Shown: in pieces, positions 9,628 through 18,667 of the stretch
Numbering within the stretch: position 1 is the stretch's first letter
How the letters are laid out: each line of letters starts with the position of its first letter
Assembly (NCBI GenBank): GCA_965216955.1
Contig: CBDCGV010000018.1
Location: forward strand, 620,001-684,000
DNA length: 64,000 nt
Origin: CBDCGV01 sp965216955
GTDB taxonomy: Bacteria > Bacteroidota > Bacteroidia > Chitinophagales > JADIYW01
Direction: 5' to 3'
Program-made: the position numbers and the translations under genes
The notes under the pieces: generated by a model
The model's database searches: none
What the model was told of the DNA's origin: nothing
Seen by the model: the letters and a program-made list of their open reading frames with translations, nothing else

Positions 9628-10923
9628 TTATTCAACCACTAACCCTGATTCATTAACAGCATTAATAGCAAAGGAATCAATGGTATTTACAAGCTCTTTT
9701 TTATAGGGTTTTGCTACTTTGATATAGTTGTCCGTAAAACCATTTATAAATGTTCCTTTATTTTCTTCTTCAAACAAGACTTTTCTAACGGACCCTATAT
9801 GTTCAGCATAAAAAGCTCTTAACTTTTTCTCACTTAAAATTCGAAGCATATTACTTCGTTCTGCTCTTTCACCTTTAGGTACCTTTCCATCAAGATCCAT
9901 AGCATCTGTATTTTCTCTTTCGGAAAAAGTAAATACATGCAAATAGGATATTTCTAGATTATTTAAAAACTCATACGTTTCTAAAAAATCCTCTGTTGTT
10001 TCACCAGGAAATCCAACAATTACATCTACGCCAATACATGCGTGTGGCATTACAGACTTAATCTTTTCAACTCTCTCCTCATAAAGCCTTTTCTTATATC
10101 TTCTTCGCATCAAAGAAAGCATTTTATCAGACCCTGATTGCAACGGTATATGAAAATGAGGCATAAATCGCTTGCTTTGAGCAACAAACTCTATAATTTC
10201 ATCTTTCAGTAAATTAGGTTCAATGCTTGATATTCTAATTCGATGAATATTTTCTACTTCATCCAACATTTTAATAACATCTAAAAACTCGGCATCTTCA
10301 TATAAACCTTTTCCATAATCACCTATATTAACCCCTGTTAAGACGATTTCTTTCACACCAGTTTTAGCAATGGCTTGAGCATTTTTAAGAATATTCTCCA
10401 TCGTATCGCTTCTACTCTTCCCCCTTGCCAAAGGAATAGTACAAAAAGAACACTTATAATCACATCCATCCTGAATCTTTAAAAAAGATCTTGTCCTATT
10501 TCCAATAGAATAGGCATCTACAAAAAAATTGGCCGCTCCTATCTCAGAAGTCTTTATAAGCCCACAAGGATTTTTGCTTAGATCTTTTAAATAATGAGGT
10601 AATTGAAATTTTTCTGCAGCTCCTAAAACCAAGTCAACACCTTCAATCTCAGAAATTTCTTTAGGCTTAAGCTGCGCATAACAACCAATAACAACCACAT
10701 ACGCATCTTTATTTGATCGTAAAGCCTTTCGAACAAAGTTTCTGCACTTTTTATTCGCATTTTCGGTCACAGAACAAGTGTTTATAACATAAATATCTGC
10801 ATGCCCGCTAAAATCAACTATCTCGAAACCCTCCTCCTCCATTCGCCTGGAAATGGAAGAAGACTCCGAATAATTAAGTTTACATCCTAAAGTATGAAAC
10901 GCTATGCTACTACCCTGATTCAT
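9628..10923 (-). CDS. mtaB: tRNA (N6-threonylcarbamoyladenosine(37)-C2)-methylthiotransferase MtaB
   Basis: A 431-residue radical SAM methylthiotransferase. The N-terminal UPF0004 domain contributes cysteines C14, C50 and C81 for the auxiliary cluster. The radical SAM CxxxCxxC motif lies at C154, C158 and C161 (GCDYKCSFCTIPLARGKSRS), and a short TRAM-like C-terminus ends the protein. The enzyme inserts a methylthio group into t6A37 of tRNAs reading ANN codons. The signature T-I-P-L-A-R-G-K-S-R-S and the length fit MtaB better than MiaB or RimO. It is monocistronic here, with a 216-bp spacer to the divergent oxidoreductase gene. Confidence 0.9.
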   Translation of the reverse strand: MNQGSSIAFHTLGCKLNYSESSSISRRMEEEGFEIVDFSGHADIYVINTCSVTENANKKCRNFVRKALRSNKDAYVVVIGCYAQLKPKEISEIEGVDLVLGAAEKFQLPHYLKDLSKNPCGLIKTSEIGAANFFVDAYSIGNRTRSFLKIQDGCDYKCSFCTIPLARGKSRSDTMENILKNAQAIAKTGVKEIVLTGVNIGDYGKGLYEDAEFLDVIKMLDEVENIHRIRISSIEPNLLKDEIIEFVAQSKRFMPHFHIPLQSGSDKMLSLMRRRYKKRLYEERVEKIKSVMPHACIGVDVIVGFPGETTEDFLETYEFLNNLEISYLHVFTFSERENTDAMDLDGKVPKGERAERSNMLRILSEKKLRAFYAEHIGSVRKVLFEEENKGTFINGFTDNYIKVAKPYKKELVNTIDSFAINAVNESGLVVE

Positions 10924-11139
10924 TTATCTAACAAAAATACAAAGCTCAGAATTTATATATTTTTTAAATGTTAATCTAGCATTATAATAATCTATAAAAG
11001 CCAGCTATATAACTAATTAATCTCTAGAATTACAACTAATAGACTATCAGTTCATTATGAAAGCTTAACAATTGTGGATTATTATTAAAATTGAGAAAAC
11101 ACCAAAGAAGTAAATTTAGGCATTGCCATTAAATAGAAG

Positions 11140-12102
11140 ATGATAAATATAGGTGTAGTTGGCGTTGGAGATTTAGGTTCAATACATATTGAACAGCTAT
11201 ATGCTGCAACTAATTACAATGTTGTTGGTTGTATAGACCCCAATTTAGACAGACTAAATAACATCAATCAAACGTATAGCCTCCCTACATTTAATAGCTT
11301 TCAAGAGCTTTTGCCAAAAATAGATGCCTTGGTAATTGCATCCCCTACAACGACACACTTTAGATATGCCCAAGACGCTATAAAAAAAGGCAAACATATT
11401 TTTATCGAAAAACCCATTACCCATACAGTTCTTCAAGCTAAGGAATTAATCAAGCTTTCCATAGAAAGTGGAGTTGTAGTTCAAATTGGTCATCTAGAAA
11501 GGTTTAACCCCGCTTTATTAGCATTGAAAAATAAGACTACTATAAATCCTAGATACATAGATGCTCATAGGCTAACAAAATTTAAGCAAGTAGATAGTTC
11601 TGAGTCTTTAGTTTTGGACCATATGATTCATGACATTGACATTGTTTTAAAAATGGCTAAAGCCAATGTTAAAAAGGTACATGCTAGCGGTGCAGTTATT
11701 ATCAGCGACTCTATAGATATTGCTAATGCTAGAATAGAATTTGCTAACGGATGTGTAGCGAGTCTCACCACCAGTAGAGCTGCAGAAAATGATAAAATAA
11801 GGATGCGTTTTTTTCAAAAAGAAAGTTGCGTATCCGTTGATTTGTTAAATAAGAAAACAGATATCTATAAAATTGAACAAAGCAAAAACAACGGCTTTAA
11901 ATATACCCTTGGAAATGACAAAGGAGTAAAATTATACTCTCCAGAAATTTCAGACTCCGATGCTATAAAATTGCAGCACGACAACTTCTATTCTTCCATT
12001 ACTCAAAACAATAAACCTGAAGTTTGTGCACATGATGGAATGGCGGCTCTAGAATTATCTTATGAGATACTAAAAATGATTCAAAAAAATATAGCTTATT
12101 GA
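11140..12102 (+). CDS. Gfo/Idh/MocA family NAD(P)-dependent oxidoreductase
   Basis: A 320-residue oxidoreductase. The N-terminal Rossmann fold carries GVGDLGSIH at residues 6-14. The family motif EKPITH (about 91-96) holds the conserved lysine, and GHLERFNPA follows near 119. The C-terminal beta domain includes DHMIHDID (about 162-169), which carries the usual catalytic His/Asp residues. Relatives such as WlbA-type UDP-sugar 3-dehydrogenases act in surface glycan synthesis. The substrate cannot be read from the sequence. A sugar transferase gene follows 27 bp downstream, which supports a role in nucleotide-sugar or cell-surface sugar metabolism. Confidence 0.8.
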   Translation: MINIGVVGVGDLGSIHIEQLYAATNYNVVGCIDPNLDRLNNINQTYSLPTFNSFQELLPKIDALVIASPTTTHFRYAQDAIKKGKHIFIEKPITHTVLQAKELIKLSIESGVVVQIGHLERFNPALLALKNKTTINPRYIDAHRLTKFKQVDSSESLVLDHMIHDIDIVLKMAKANVKKVHASGAVIISDSIDIANARIEFANGCVASLTTSRAAENDKIRMRFFQKESCVSVDLLNKKTDIYKIEQSKNNGFKYTLGNDKGVKLYSPEISDSDAIKLQHDNFYSSITQNNKPEVCAHDGMAALELSYEILKMIQKNIAY

Positions 12103-12129
12103 TTAGCATTGGTATCTTCATAATTTCCA

Positions 12130-12795
12130 ATGGCAAGCAAATCAGAAAAATATAATATCCAGGATATACAAGATTCCAATATTATAAAATTGAATTTCTC
12201 TCCACTTTCTAAATGGGAACGATTCATAAAATCGGTATTTGACTATACAGCATCAACAATAGCAATCATCCTACTCTCCCCTCTTATCATATTTATTTCT
12301 ATACTTATTAAAAGTACCTCAAGAGGTCCTATTTTATTCAAGCAAGAAAGAATTGGACTCAATGAAAAACCATTTTACATATATAAGTTTAGATCAATGA
12401 AAAAGGATGCTGGCAAAAAGGATCTTAGCTTATCAAAAATCAATGATAAAAGAATAACACCTATAGGAAAAATTCTAAGAAAATATCGCTTAGATGAAAT
12501 CCCCAATTTTATTAACGTTCTAAAAGGAGATCTATCTATCGTAGGTCCTAGACCAGAAACAAAATATTATATTGACCAAATAGTTAAAACGGCACCTTTA
12601 TACAAAGAGTTACAGAAAGTAAAGCCGGGAATAACCTCTTTAGGTATGGTTAAGTTTGGTTATGCATCAAATACTCAGGAGATGATTGAACGTATGAAAT
12701 ACGACCTATTTTATCTCAATAACCTCTCCCTTATATTAGATTTTAAAATTCTCTTATACACTTTTGGAACATTAATAAAAGGAGAAGGCAAATAG
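12130..12795 (+). CDS. Bacterial sugar transferase (undecaprenyl-phosphate phosphoglycosyltransferase)
   Basis: This 221-residue monotopic phosphoglycosyltransferase contains only the catalytic domain. A reentrant hydrophobic helix lies at about 37-60 (ASTIAIILLSPLIIFISILI), followed by GPILFKQERIG, YKFRSM and the catalytic stretch RLDEIPNFINVLKGDLSIVG with the Asp-Glu dyad, ending in PRPE. It transfers a sugar phosphate from a nucleotide sugar to undecaprenyl phosphate, the first membrane step in capsule, O-antigen or exopolysaccharide assembly. It lacks the N-terminal four-helix region of WcaJ. It sits in a probable two-gene operon with the oxidoreductase, separate from the main polysaccharide cluster at 30.6-38.5 kb. 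Confidence 0.88.
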   Translation: MASKSEKYNIQDIQDSNIIKLNFSPLSKWERFIKSVFDYTASTIAIILLSPLIIFISILIKSTSRGPILFKQERIGLNEKPFYIYKFRSMKKDAGKKDLSLSKINDKRITPIGKILRKYRLDEIPNFINVLKGDLSIVGPRPETKYYIDQIVKTAPLYKELQKVKPGITSLGMVKFGYASNTQEMIERMKYDLFYLNNLSLILDFKILLYTFGTLIKGEGK

Positions 12796-12861
12796 AATGC
12801 GCCCCTTTTTTAATCACAATTGACAACCAACTAGCTTAACTTTTAAAGCTATATCTACCTA

Positions 12862-14478
12862 TTAAATCTGGATATCAGACTTAATAATCTCTTCAATATT
12901 TCTCTCTGCAAGTGCGGTAATAGTAACAAAAGGATTAACACTTATATTTCCAGGGATCAAAGAACCATCCATTACATAAAGGTTGTTATAACCTTTCACT
13001 CTTCCATAAAGATCTGATCCTTTTCCTAAAATACACCCTCCCAGTGGATGATATGTAAAGTCTCTTGAAAATCCTTCATCTGGAAATAACAATGTAGAAA
13101 TTGATCCGCCATTTTCAGCAATAAGTTTTCCCATTAAATCAGTTGCTGCAGCAACTCCTTCATCTGAATAACTCCTCGGCCAGTTTAACTTCACAGAATC
13201 TGTTGCTGCATCATAGTAATAATAGCTTCTTTGAGTTGACTGTGTTACAGCAAGATACAAGGAAGTAACTGTCTCCACTCCAAAAGGCATTGGTGCTAAC
13301 TCTGCAAAAAGAGGAACTATAGGATTACTTGGATCTAATATTCCACGAACGGGCATTGTTGCTTGTAGAGGCCCAACATTTCTTTCAATAAATGTTCTAG
13401 CACACATGATATTCCCATTAGGACCCCATCCCGTGCCAATTTCACTATTAAGATCTGGCAATGCCCCCCTTTCTCTAGCGCGAAGCAACAGGTTATTTGT
13501 TCCGTCTGTTCCTGCAGCCATAAATAAATATTGGCATCTGAAAGTTTTAGATCCAATAGCAACACCTTGCTCATTTATTTCTGTAACTATCAATTCATAT
13601 CTGCCGTCATCTAAAATTGTAATATCATCAACTCTAGTTAATGTCTTAATGGTCACATTGCCGGTGGCTATCGCTGCAGGAAGATAAGTTTTATCCACAC
13701 TTGCCTTACCAGCATTATTACCATAAAGCACTTCATTATTTAATGCCGACCTTCTAACTCTATTATGATACTCTTGCTCCATATAAGAGAAATTGTATAC
13801 ATTAGGTACTACCGCCGTTTCATAACCTGCTTTACGCGCTTCCTTTTCACCGACTCTTGAAAATTTGTAATAAGGAATCGTATTATACAAACTGTCGTGA
13901 ATTTCATTAACCTCAAGCATATCATTAGCCAACGGGAAATATTTATTATACATCTCATTAGCATCAACATCAGGCATCATTTTTTCAAAAAAAGCTCTGC
14001 TTGGTGTAACCGCCATCCCCCCATTAACTAGAGAACCTCCTCCAACGCCTCTTCCAACATAAATTTTCATATAATCATATTCTACTCTATCTAAGACTCC
14101 CGTATGCACTTGAGTAGAATTCACAGAAATAGGTGGCCCAAAGGGAAGAAAAGTTTTCTTACGCAACCATACAGAAGACTTTGTGGGGTTTAACATTGTA
14201 CTAAAATCCTTATCGCCAGACTTTCTATTCCAGTATTTCCCCATCTCTATCACTAAAGTTTGCACGCCACTCTCTCCTAACCTTAATGCTGCAACTGCAC
14301 CGGAATAACCAGAACCAATAATAATTGCTTCATGATCTGTCCCATATAAATTACTATCATCGACCTTAGAACAGCTTTGCAATCCAAGAGTAGTGCTACC
14401 TAAGGAAGCTGCCGTAGCCATAGCACTTAAACCAAGAAACCTCCTTCTATTGTATTTTTTTTTGTATTTATGATTCAT
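12862..14478 (-). CDS. GMC-family oxidoreductase (cholesterol-oxidase-like) with Tat signal
   Basis: A 538-residue flavoprotein. The N-terminus has a twin-arginine motif (NRRRFLGLSAM, residues 10-20) and a possible lipobox LQSC with C36, suggesting Tat export and perhaps lipidation. The FAD motif GSGYSG is at 55-60. RGVGGGSLVNGG around 145 and the C-terminal HPLGGC...VMDGSLIPG..NPFVTITALAER match the GMC group that includes cholesterol oxidase. It oxidises an alcohol on an unknown substrate outside the cytoplasm. A lipoprotein with an SRPBCC-type domain starts 25 bp downstream on the same strand, so the two are likely cotranscribed and may share a hydrophobic substrate (inference). Confidence 0.85.
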   Translation of the reverse strand: MNHKYKKKYNRRRFLGLSAMATAASLGSTTLGLQSCSKVDDSNLYGTDHEAIIIGSGYSGAVAALRLGESGVQTLVIEMGKYWNRKSGDKDFSTMLNPTKSSVWLRKKTFLPFGPPISVNSTQVHTGVLDRVEYDYMKIYVGRGVGGGSLVNGGMAVTPSRAFFEKMMPDVDANEMYNKYFPLANDMLEVNEIHDSLYNTIPYYKFSRVGEKEARKAGYETAVVPNVYNFSYMEQEYHNRVRRSALNNEVLYGNNAGKASVDKTYLPAAIATGNVTIKTLTRVDDITILDDGRYELIVTEINEQGVAIGSKTFRCQYLFMAAGTDGTNNLLLRARERGALPDLNSEIGTGWGPNGNIMCARTFIERNVGPLQATMPVRGILDPSNPIVPLFAELAPMPFGVETVTSLYLAVTQSTQRSYYYYDAATDSVKLNWPRSYSDEGVAAATDLMGKLIAENGGSISTLLFPDEGFSRDFTYHPLGGCILGKGSDLYGRVKGYNNLYVMDGSLIPGNISVNPFVTITALAERNIEEIIKSDIQI

Positions 14479-14503
14479 ATTGCTTTATTCCTATAAGTTT
14501 TAA

Positions 14504-15295
14504 TTAGCTTTCTTCCATATAGTCTATCAACCCTACTGCAGACTTATTAAATCCCTCAAAAACGAGTTTCTTTGTAAATACGTTTATCAAAGGAGCTAAT
14601 AATCCAGTGTATTGCATATTATTAACAAACAGTGTTTTATCCGAGTTATTCATTTCTTCAACAATCATACACCTTTCTGTTCTAAATAAAACAGGACTGC
14701 CAGTAACCCAACACATTTTATCTAACGGATCAAACTTATAAATAGTCTCCTTTTGAGTAAGTGCTGGAAGATTTGGTATTAAATTAACTTGCATTATGAT
14801 AGGTGATCCTATTTCAAAGGTTGTTTCAACAGATGGAACAAAAGAATTCCACGCTGAATAGTTTTCAATGTCAACTAAGACATCCCAAACTTCCTGTATG
14901 GTTGCATTGATCTCATGTTTAGATTCAAAATATTGTCTAAAAATAAGTAGGTTATCGTCTAAATCAATCTGTAATGCAATAGTTCGAGTAGCAGATTCAA
15001 AAGCATCCCAAACCATCTGTTGATTATTACTATTCTCAAAATATTTTTTTGAAATTAAAGAAGCACTTTGCGAAGCTTCATTTATCAATTGTTTCCCTTG
15101 CTCAATTTGAACCCCAAAATTGTCAAGACCACTAATATCCTTAAGAGAACTTAAGTATTTGAAAACTTCTTTATCTTCTGAAATTCTCTGAATTAAATCT
15201 TGCTCAAACTCATCATCTTCAAAATCACTACTACATCCATAAAACATTAAAAGCATTATGCCTAACAAACCGTATATCTTAAAATAAATCAACAT
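14504..15295 (-). CDS. SRPBCC-domain lipoprotein
   Basis: A 263-residue protein. The ATG at 15295 is preferred over a TTG at 15319 because it opens directly onto a lipoprotein signal (helix ending LLMFYGC|SS) and the TTG overlaps the terminator hairpin of the preceding gene. From about residue 120 the sequence resembles a START/SRPBCC domain: HEINATIQEVWDVLVDIENY, then SAWNSFVPSVE. Such domains bind hydrophobic ligands in a deep pocket. Although listed second here, it is transcribed first, ahead of the GMC oxidoreductase, so it could bind or present that enzyme's substrate (inference). The N-terminal ~95 residues are helical and unassigned. Confidence 0.75.
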   Translation of the reverse strand: MLIYFKIYGLLGIMLLMFYGCSSDFEDDEFEQDLIQRISEDKEVFKYLSSLKDISGLDNFGVQIEQGKQLINEASQSASLISKKYFENSNNQQMVWDAFESATRTIALQIDLDDNLLIFRQYFESKHEINATIQEVWDVLVDIENYSAWNSFVPSVETTFEIGSPIIMQVNLIPNLPALTQKETIYKFDPLDKMCWVTGSPVLFRTERCMIVEEMNNSDKTLFVNNMQYTGLLAPLINVFTKKLVFEGFNKSAVGLIDYMEES

Positions 15296-15317
15296 GTTAT
15301 GAGTATCTATAAACTTC

Positions 15318-15343
15318 AAAAGGAGCCCAAAGGACTCCTTTAT
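15318..15343 (-). terminator. Rho-independent terminator after hppA
   Basis: Read on the minus strand this is AAAGGAG, a 9-nt loop, then CTCCTTTT: a 7-bp stem with a short U-run. It lies about 75 bp past the hppA stop codon and before the SRPBCC lipoprotein gene. Confidence 0.7.
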
Positions 15344-15416
15344 AAAAATATGAAAAAATGTTAGCCTTTATATTAATAACAGTTTAAATCATCAAATGTT
15401 ATTAAAGAAAGACTGT

Positions 15417-17636
15417 CTAGATTAAAGATGCTATGACTAAAGCAACTACTGACATTAATTTTAGAAGAATATTCAATGATGGTCCAGAAGTATCTTTAAA
15501 TGGATCACCTACAGTATCTCCAACGACGGTTGCCTTATGAGGATCAGATCCTTTATAATACATCTGCCCTTTAATTTCTACCCCCTCTTCAAACATCTTC
15601 TTAGCGTTATCCCATGCACCTCCAGCATTAGATTGAAATATTGCCATCAATACTCCAGAAACGGTCACTCCTGCCAATAAACCTCCAAGCATCTCTGCTC
15701 CCATTCTACTACCCAAACCTAATAAACCTGGAGCAAAGCCAACTGCTACAGGAACAATCACTGCTAACAAACCAGGTCTTACCATCTCACGTATAGAAGC
15801 TTTTGTTGAAATTTCTACGCATTTACCATATTCAGCCTTTCCATCAGCTGCTTCAAAAGTATCTTTATCTGCCTGAGACCAATTCTCAAATTCAACTTCT
15901 TCATTTTTCCTCATGACTTCTAAAGCATTTGTTAATTCAGGAATCGATTTGAATTGTCTACGAACTTCTTGAATCATATCCATTGCGGCTCTTCCTACCG
16001 CATTCATAGACAATGCTGAAAATAAAAATGGAAGCATTCCCCCAACAAACAATGCAGCCATAACAAACGGATTCGTAATATTAATACTAGTTAATTGAGC
16101 ATCTGGATGAGAAATATTATAAGAAGTAATAAATGCTGCAAATAAAGCCAATGCAGTTAATGCTGCTGACCCTATAGCAAAACCTTTACCAATTGCAGCT
16201 GTTGTATTACCTACCGCATCGAGTTTATCTGTTCTTTCTCTAACCTCTTTTGGAAGCTCCGCCATTTCTGCTATTCCACCAGCATTATCTGAAACTGGAC
16301 CGTATGCATCTACTGCTAGCTGTATACCAGTATTGGATAACATCCCTACTGCAGCAATTGCAATTCCATACAATCCTGCAAAGGAATAAGCACCTATAAT
16401 GGCAACTGCCAAAATCAAAATTGGAATAGCCGTTGATTGCATTCCTACACCTAAACCTGCAATAATATTAGTTGCAGACCCTGTTAAAGATTGATCAACA
16501 ATTGATTTTACTGGTTTTGTTCCTGTACCGGTATAATATTCTGTAATCATACCAATTAATAAGCCTCCACCAAGACCAAAAAGTACCGCCCAAAAGACGC
16601 CAATAGCTTGATAAGTTTTTCCACCAAACTCCCAAGAATCAGGAAGCACATTTAAAACTATAAATAATGTTGCTCCAAGCATTAAAATTGCAGATAAAAA
16701 TTCTCCTCGATTTAATGCTTTTTGTGGATCTCCACCTTCTTTCACCTTAACAAAGAAGGTTCCTATTATGGAGGTAATTATACCCACACCCGCTAATATT
16801 AAAGGTAGCATCACTGCATTTAAACCTCCAAATGCATTGGTTTCTTCAAAACCTGCCAAACCAATAAATGCAGCACCAAGTACCATTGTTCCAATAATTG
16901 ACCCCACATAAGATTCAAATAAGTCCGCTCCCATACCAGCAACATCACCTACATTATCACCCACATTATCGGCAATAGTTGCCGGATTTAAAGGATGATC
17001 TTCAGGTATTCCTGCCTCAACTTTACCTACTAAATCTGCTCCTACATCGGCAGCTTTAGTATATATACCTCCGCCAACACGTGCAAATAAAGCAATAGAA
17101 GAAGCACCAAAAGAAAATCCCGTTAAAACGTTAATTACTTTTACTACAGCATCTTTGCCCTCTGTACCAAAAATTTGACCATAAACTAAAAATAAAGTTC
17201 CTAATCCCAATACTCCAAGACCAACAACACCCATACCCATAACAGAGCCTCCAGCAAATGCCACTTCTAGGGCTTTTCCTAAACTGCTTCTCGCTGCATT
17301 AGTAGTTCTAACATTTGCTTTTGTGGCGACCTTCATACCAATAAAACCCGCCGCTGCTGAACAAAGCGCTCCTAGAATAAATGAAACTGCAATTAATGGA
17401 GAAGAACCTTCTGTCCTACCACTTAGCCCCAACAAAACAGCTACGGCAATCACAAAAATTGACAACACCTTATACTCAGCCCTAAGAAAAGCCATTGCAC
17501 CATCGGCAATATTGTTGGCAATTCGCCCCATCTTTTCATTACCAATATCTTGCTTGCTAACCCAAGCAGATTTCCAAAACGTATAGGCTAATGCTATTAA
17601 ACCAAATGCGGGAATTACATAAACTAAATTTTCCAT
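15417..17636 (-). CDS. hppA: Membrane-bound ion-translocating pyrophosphatase
   Basis: This 739-residue membrane pyrophosphatase has about 16 membrane helices and couples PPi hydrolysis to export of H+ or Na+. The PPi-binding motif DVGADLVGKVE, with the catalytic acidic run DNVGDNVGDVAGMGADLFES, lies near 200-240. A second acidic site NAGGIAEMAELP is at about 455, and the C-terminal acidic site with GDTVGDPFKDTSGPSLNILLK is present. The sequence GNTTAAIGKG has Ala where K+-independent enzymes carry Lys, so the enzyme is predicted to be K+-dependent (family knowledge). H+ versus Na+ specificity is not decided here. It is a single-gene unit with its own terminator. Confidence 0.95.
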   Translation of the reverse strand: MENLVYVIPAFGLIALAYTFWKSAWVSKQDIGNEKMGRIANNIADGAMAFLRAEYKVLSIFVIAVAVLLGLSGRTEGSSPLIAVSFILGALCSAAAGFIGMKVATKANVRTTNAARSSLGKALEVAFAGGSVMGMGVVGLGVLGLGTLFLVYGQIFGTEGKDAVVKVINVLTGFSFGASSIALFARVGGGIYTKAADVGADLVGKVEAGIPEDHPLNPATIADNVGDNVGDVAGMGADLFESYVGSIIGTMVLGAAFIGLAGFEETNAFGGLNAVMLPLILAGVGIITSIIGTFFVKVKEGGDPQKALNRGEFLSAILMLGATLFIVLNVLPDSWEFGGKTYQAIGVFWAVLFGLGGGLLIGMITEYYTGTGTKPVKSIVDQSLTGSATNIIAGLGVGMQSTAIPILILAVAIIGAYSFAGLYGIAIAAVGMLSNTGIQLAVDAYGPVSDNAGGIAEMAELPKEVRERTDKLDAVGNTTAAIGKGFAIGSAALTALALFAAFITSYNISHPDAQLTSINITNPFVMAALFVGGMLPFLFSALSMNAVGRAAMDMIQEVRRQFKSIPELTNALEVMRKNEEVEFENWSQADKDTFEAADGKAEYGKCVEISTKASIREMVRPGLLAVIVPVAVGFAPGLLGLGSRMGAEMLGGLLAGVTVSGVLMAIFQSNAGGAWDNAKKMFEEGVEIKGQMYYKGSDPHKATVVGDTVGDPFKDTSGPSLNILLKLMSVVALVIASLI

Positions 17637-17830
17637 ATTTTTTAAATTTGAGAACCGAATTTAACCTTTTTTTATCATATAATTTTTAAACTTTCTCGTA
17701 AATGTTAATAAGTGTCTCACCGAGTTATACATTTGCTTTTTAATGAATATTTTTATTCCTATACCCCTAGTTGAAAACCTTTTAAAAACTTTCAATTTCT
17801 CGTCTTTTTAATTTTATATCTTAGTATCCT

Positions 17831-18667
17831 ATGCATCCTTTTATAAACAAGTTTATAGCTCTAACCTCTTTTTGCTTTCTGATAGTAAACCTCTGTTTTT
17901 CAGCAGGAGAATTTAAAACGATTGGTGCCCAACAAGCTGCTTTAGGCATCAATGGTATTTCGATAGTCAATGCTTATAGTGCCAATAACAACCAAGCTGC
18001 CATGGCTTTCTTAGAAAATCCAACGGTTGGCTTGTATTATACCAATCAATACCTTGTATCAGGTTTAAATAATATGGCAGCATCAGCTTCATATCCTTTT
18101 AAGCATGGAGCATTTGGAGTCACTATAAACTATGGGGGATATAGCGCCTATAATGAAACGAAAATTGGAATTTCTTATGCGAGAAAGCTTGCAGATTTTA
18201 TTTCTATAGGAGGACAAGTGGACTTCTTAAATACTAAAATAGAAGGGTATGGTTCCAAGTTTATTACCACATTTGAACTTAGTGTATATACTAAGCCCAT
18301 TAAAGAACTAACTATTGCCGCTCATATTTATAATCCATTAAAAATCACAATAGATGATTTTTCAGGAGAAAAAATTGCAACAACACTTAGAATAGGAGCA
18401 GCTTATAACATTATGGAAAAGGCAAATGTATCTGTTGAAGTCAAAAAAGATATCCGTGAAGATTTCCAATTCAAAGTTGGAATAGATTACCAGGTAATTG
18501 ATATTTTGAGTATTAGAGCAGGAGTTACAACAGATCCTATTATGGGAACTTTCGGATTTGGATTAAAAATAAAAGAAAACCTCCGCATCGATTTAGCCTC
18601 CTCCTACCATCAAAGATTAGGATTCTCACCACACATTGGAATTTCTTATGAGTTGGATAAAAAATAA
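17831..18667 (+). CDS. PorV/PorQ-like outer-membrane barrel protein
   Basis: A 278-residue protein with a signal peptide (cleavage near residue 24, after CFSAG). The mature N-terminus GAQQAALGINGISIVNAYSA, followed by NNQAAMAFLENPTVGLYYTN, is typical of the PorV/PorQ/PorP type IX secretion-associated barrel family of Bacteroidota. The rest is repeated amphipathic beta strands ending in a terminal strand (GISYELD). True PorV is longer, so only the superfamily is assigned. The next gene overlaps its 3' end by 20 bp, indicating translational coupling with a second envelope protein. Confidence 0.65.
   Translation: MHPFINKFIALTSFCFLIVNLCFSAGEFKTIGAQQAALGINGISIVNAYSANNNQAAMAFLENPTVGLYYTNQYLVSGLNNMAASASYPFKHGAFGVTINYGGYSAYNETKIGISYARKLADFISIGGQVDFLNTKIEGYGSKFITTFELSVYTKPIKELTIAAHIYNPLKITIDDFSGEKIATTLRIGAAYNIMEKANVSVEVKKDIREDFQFKVGIDYQVIDILSIRAGVTTDPIMGTFGFGLKIKENLRIDLASSYHQRLGFSPHIGISYELDKK

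Noticed and set aside
10924..11139. Small RNA or gene between mtaB and the oxidoreductase
   Set aside because: The 216-bp AT-rich spacer shows no hairpin with a T-run and no reading frame with a start and ribosome site.
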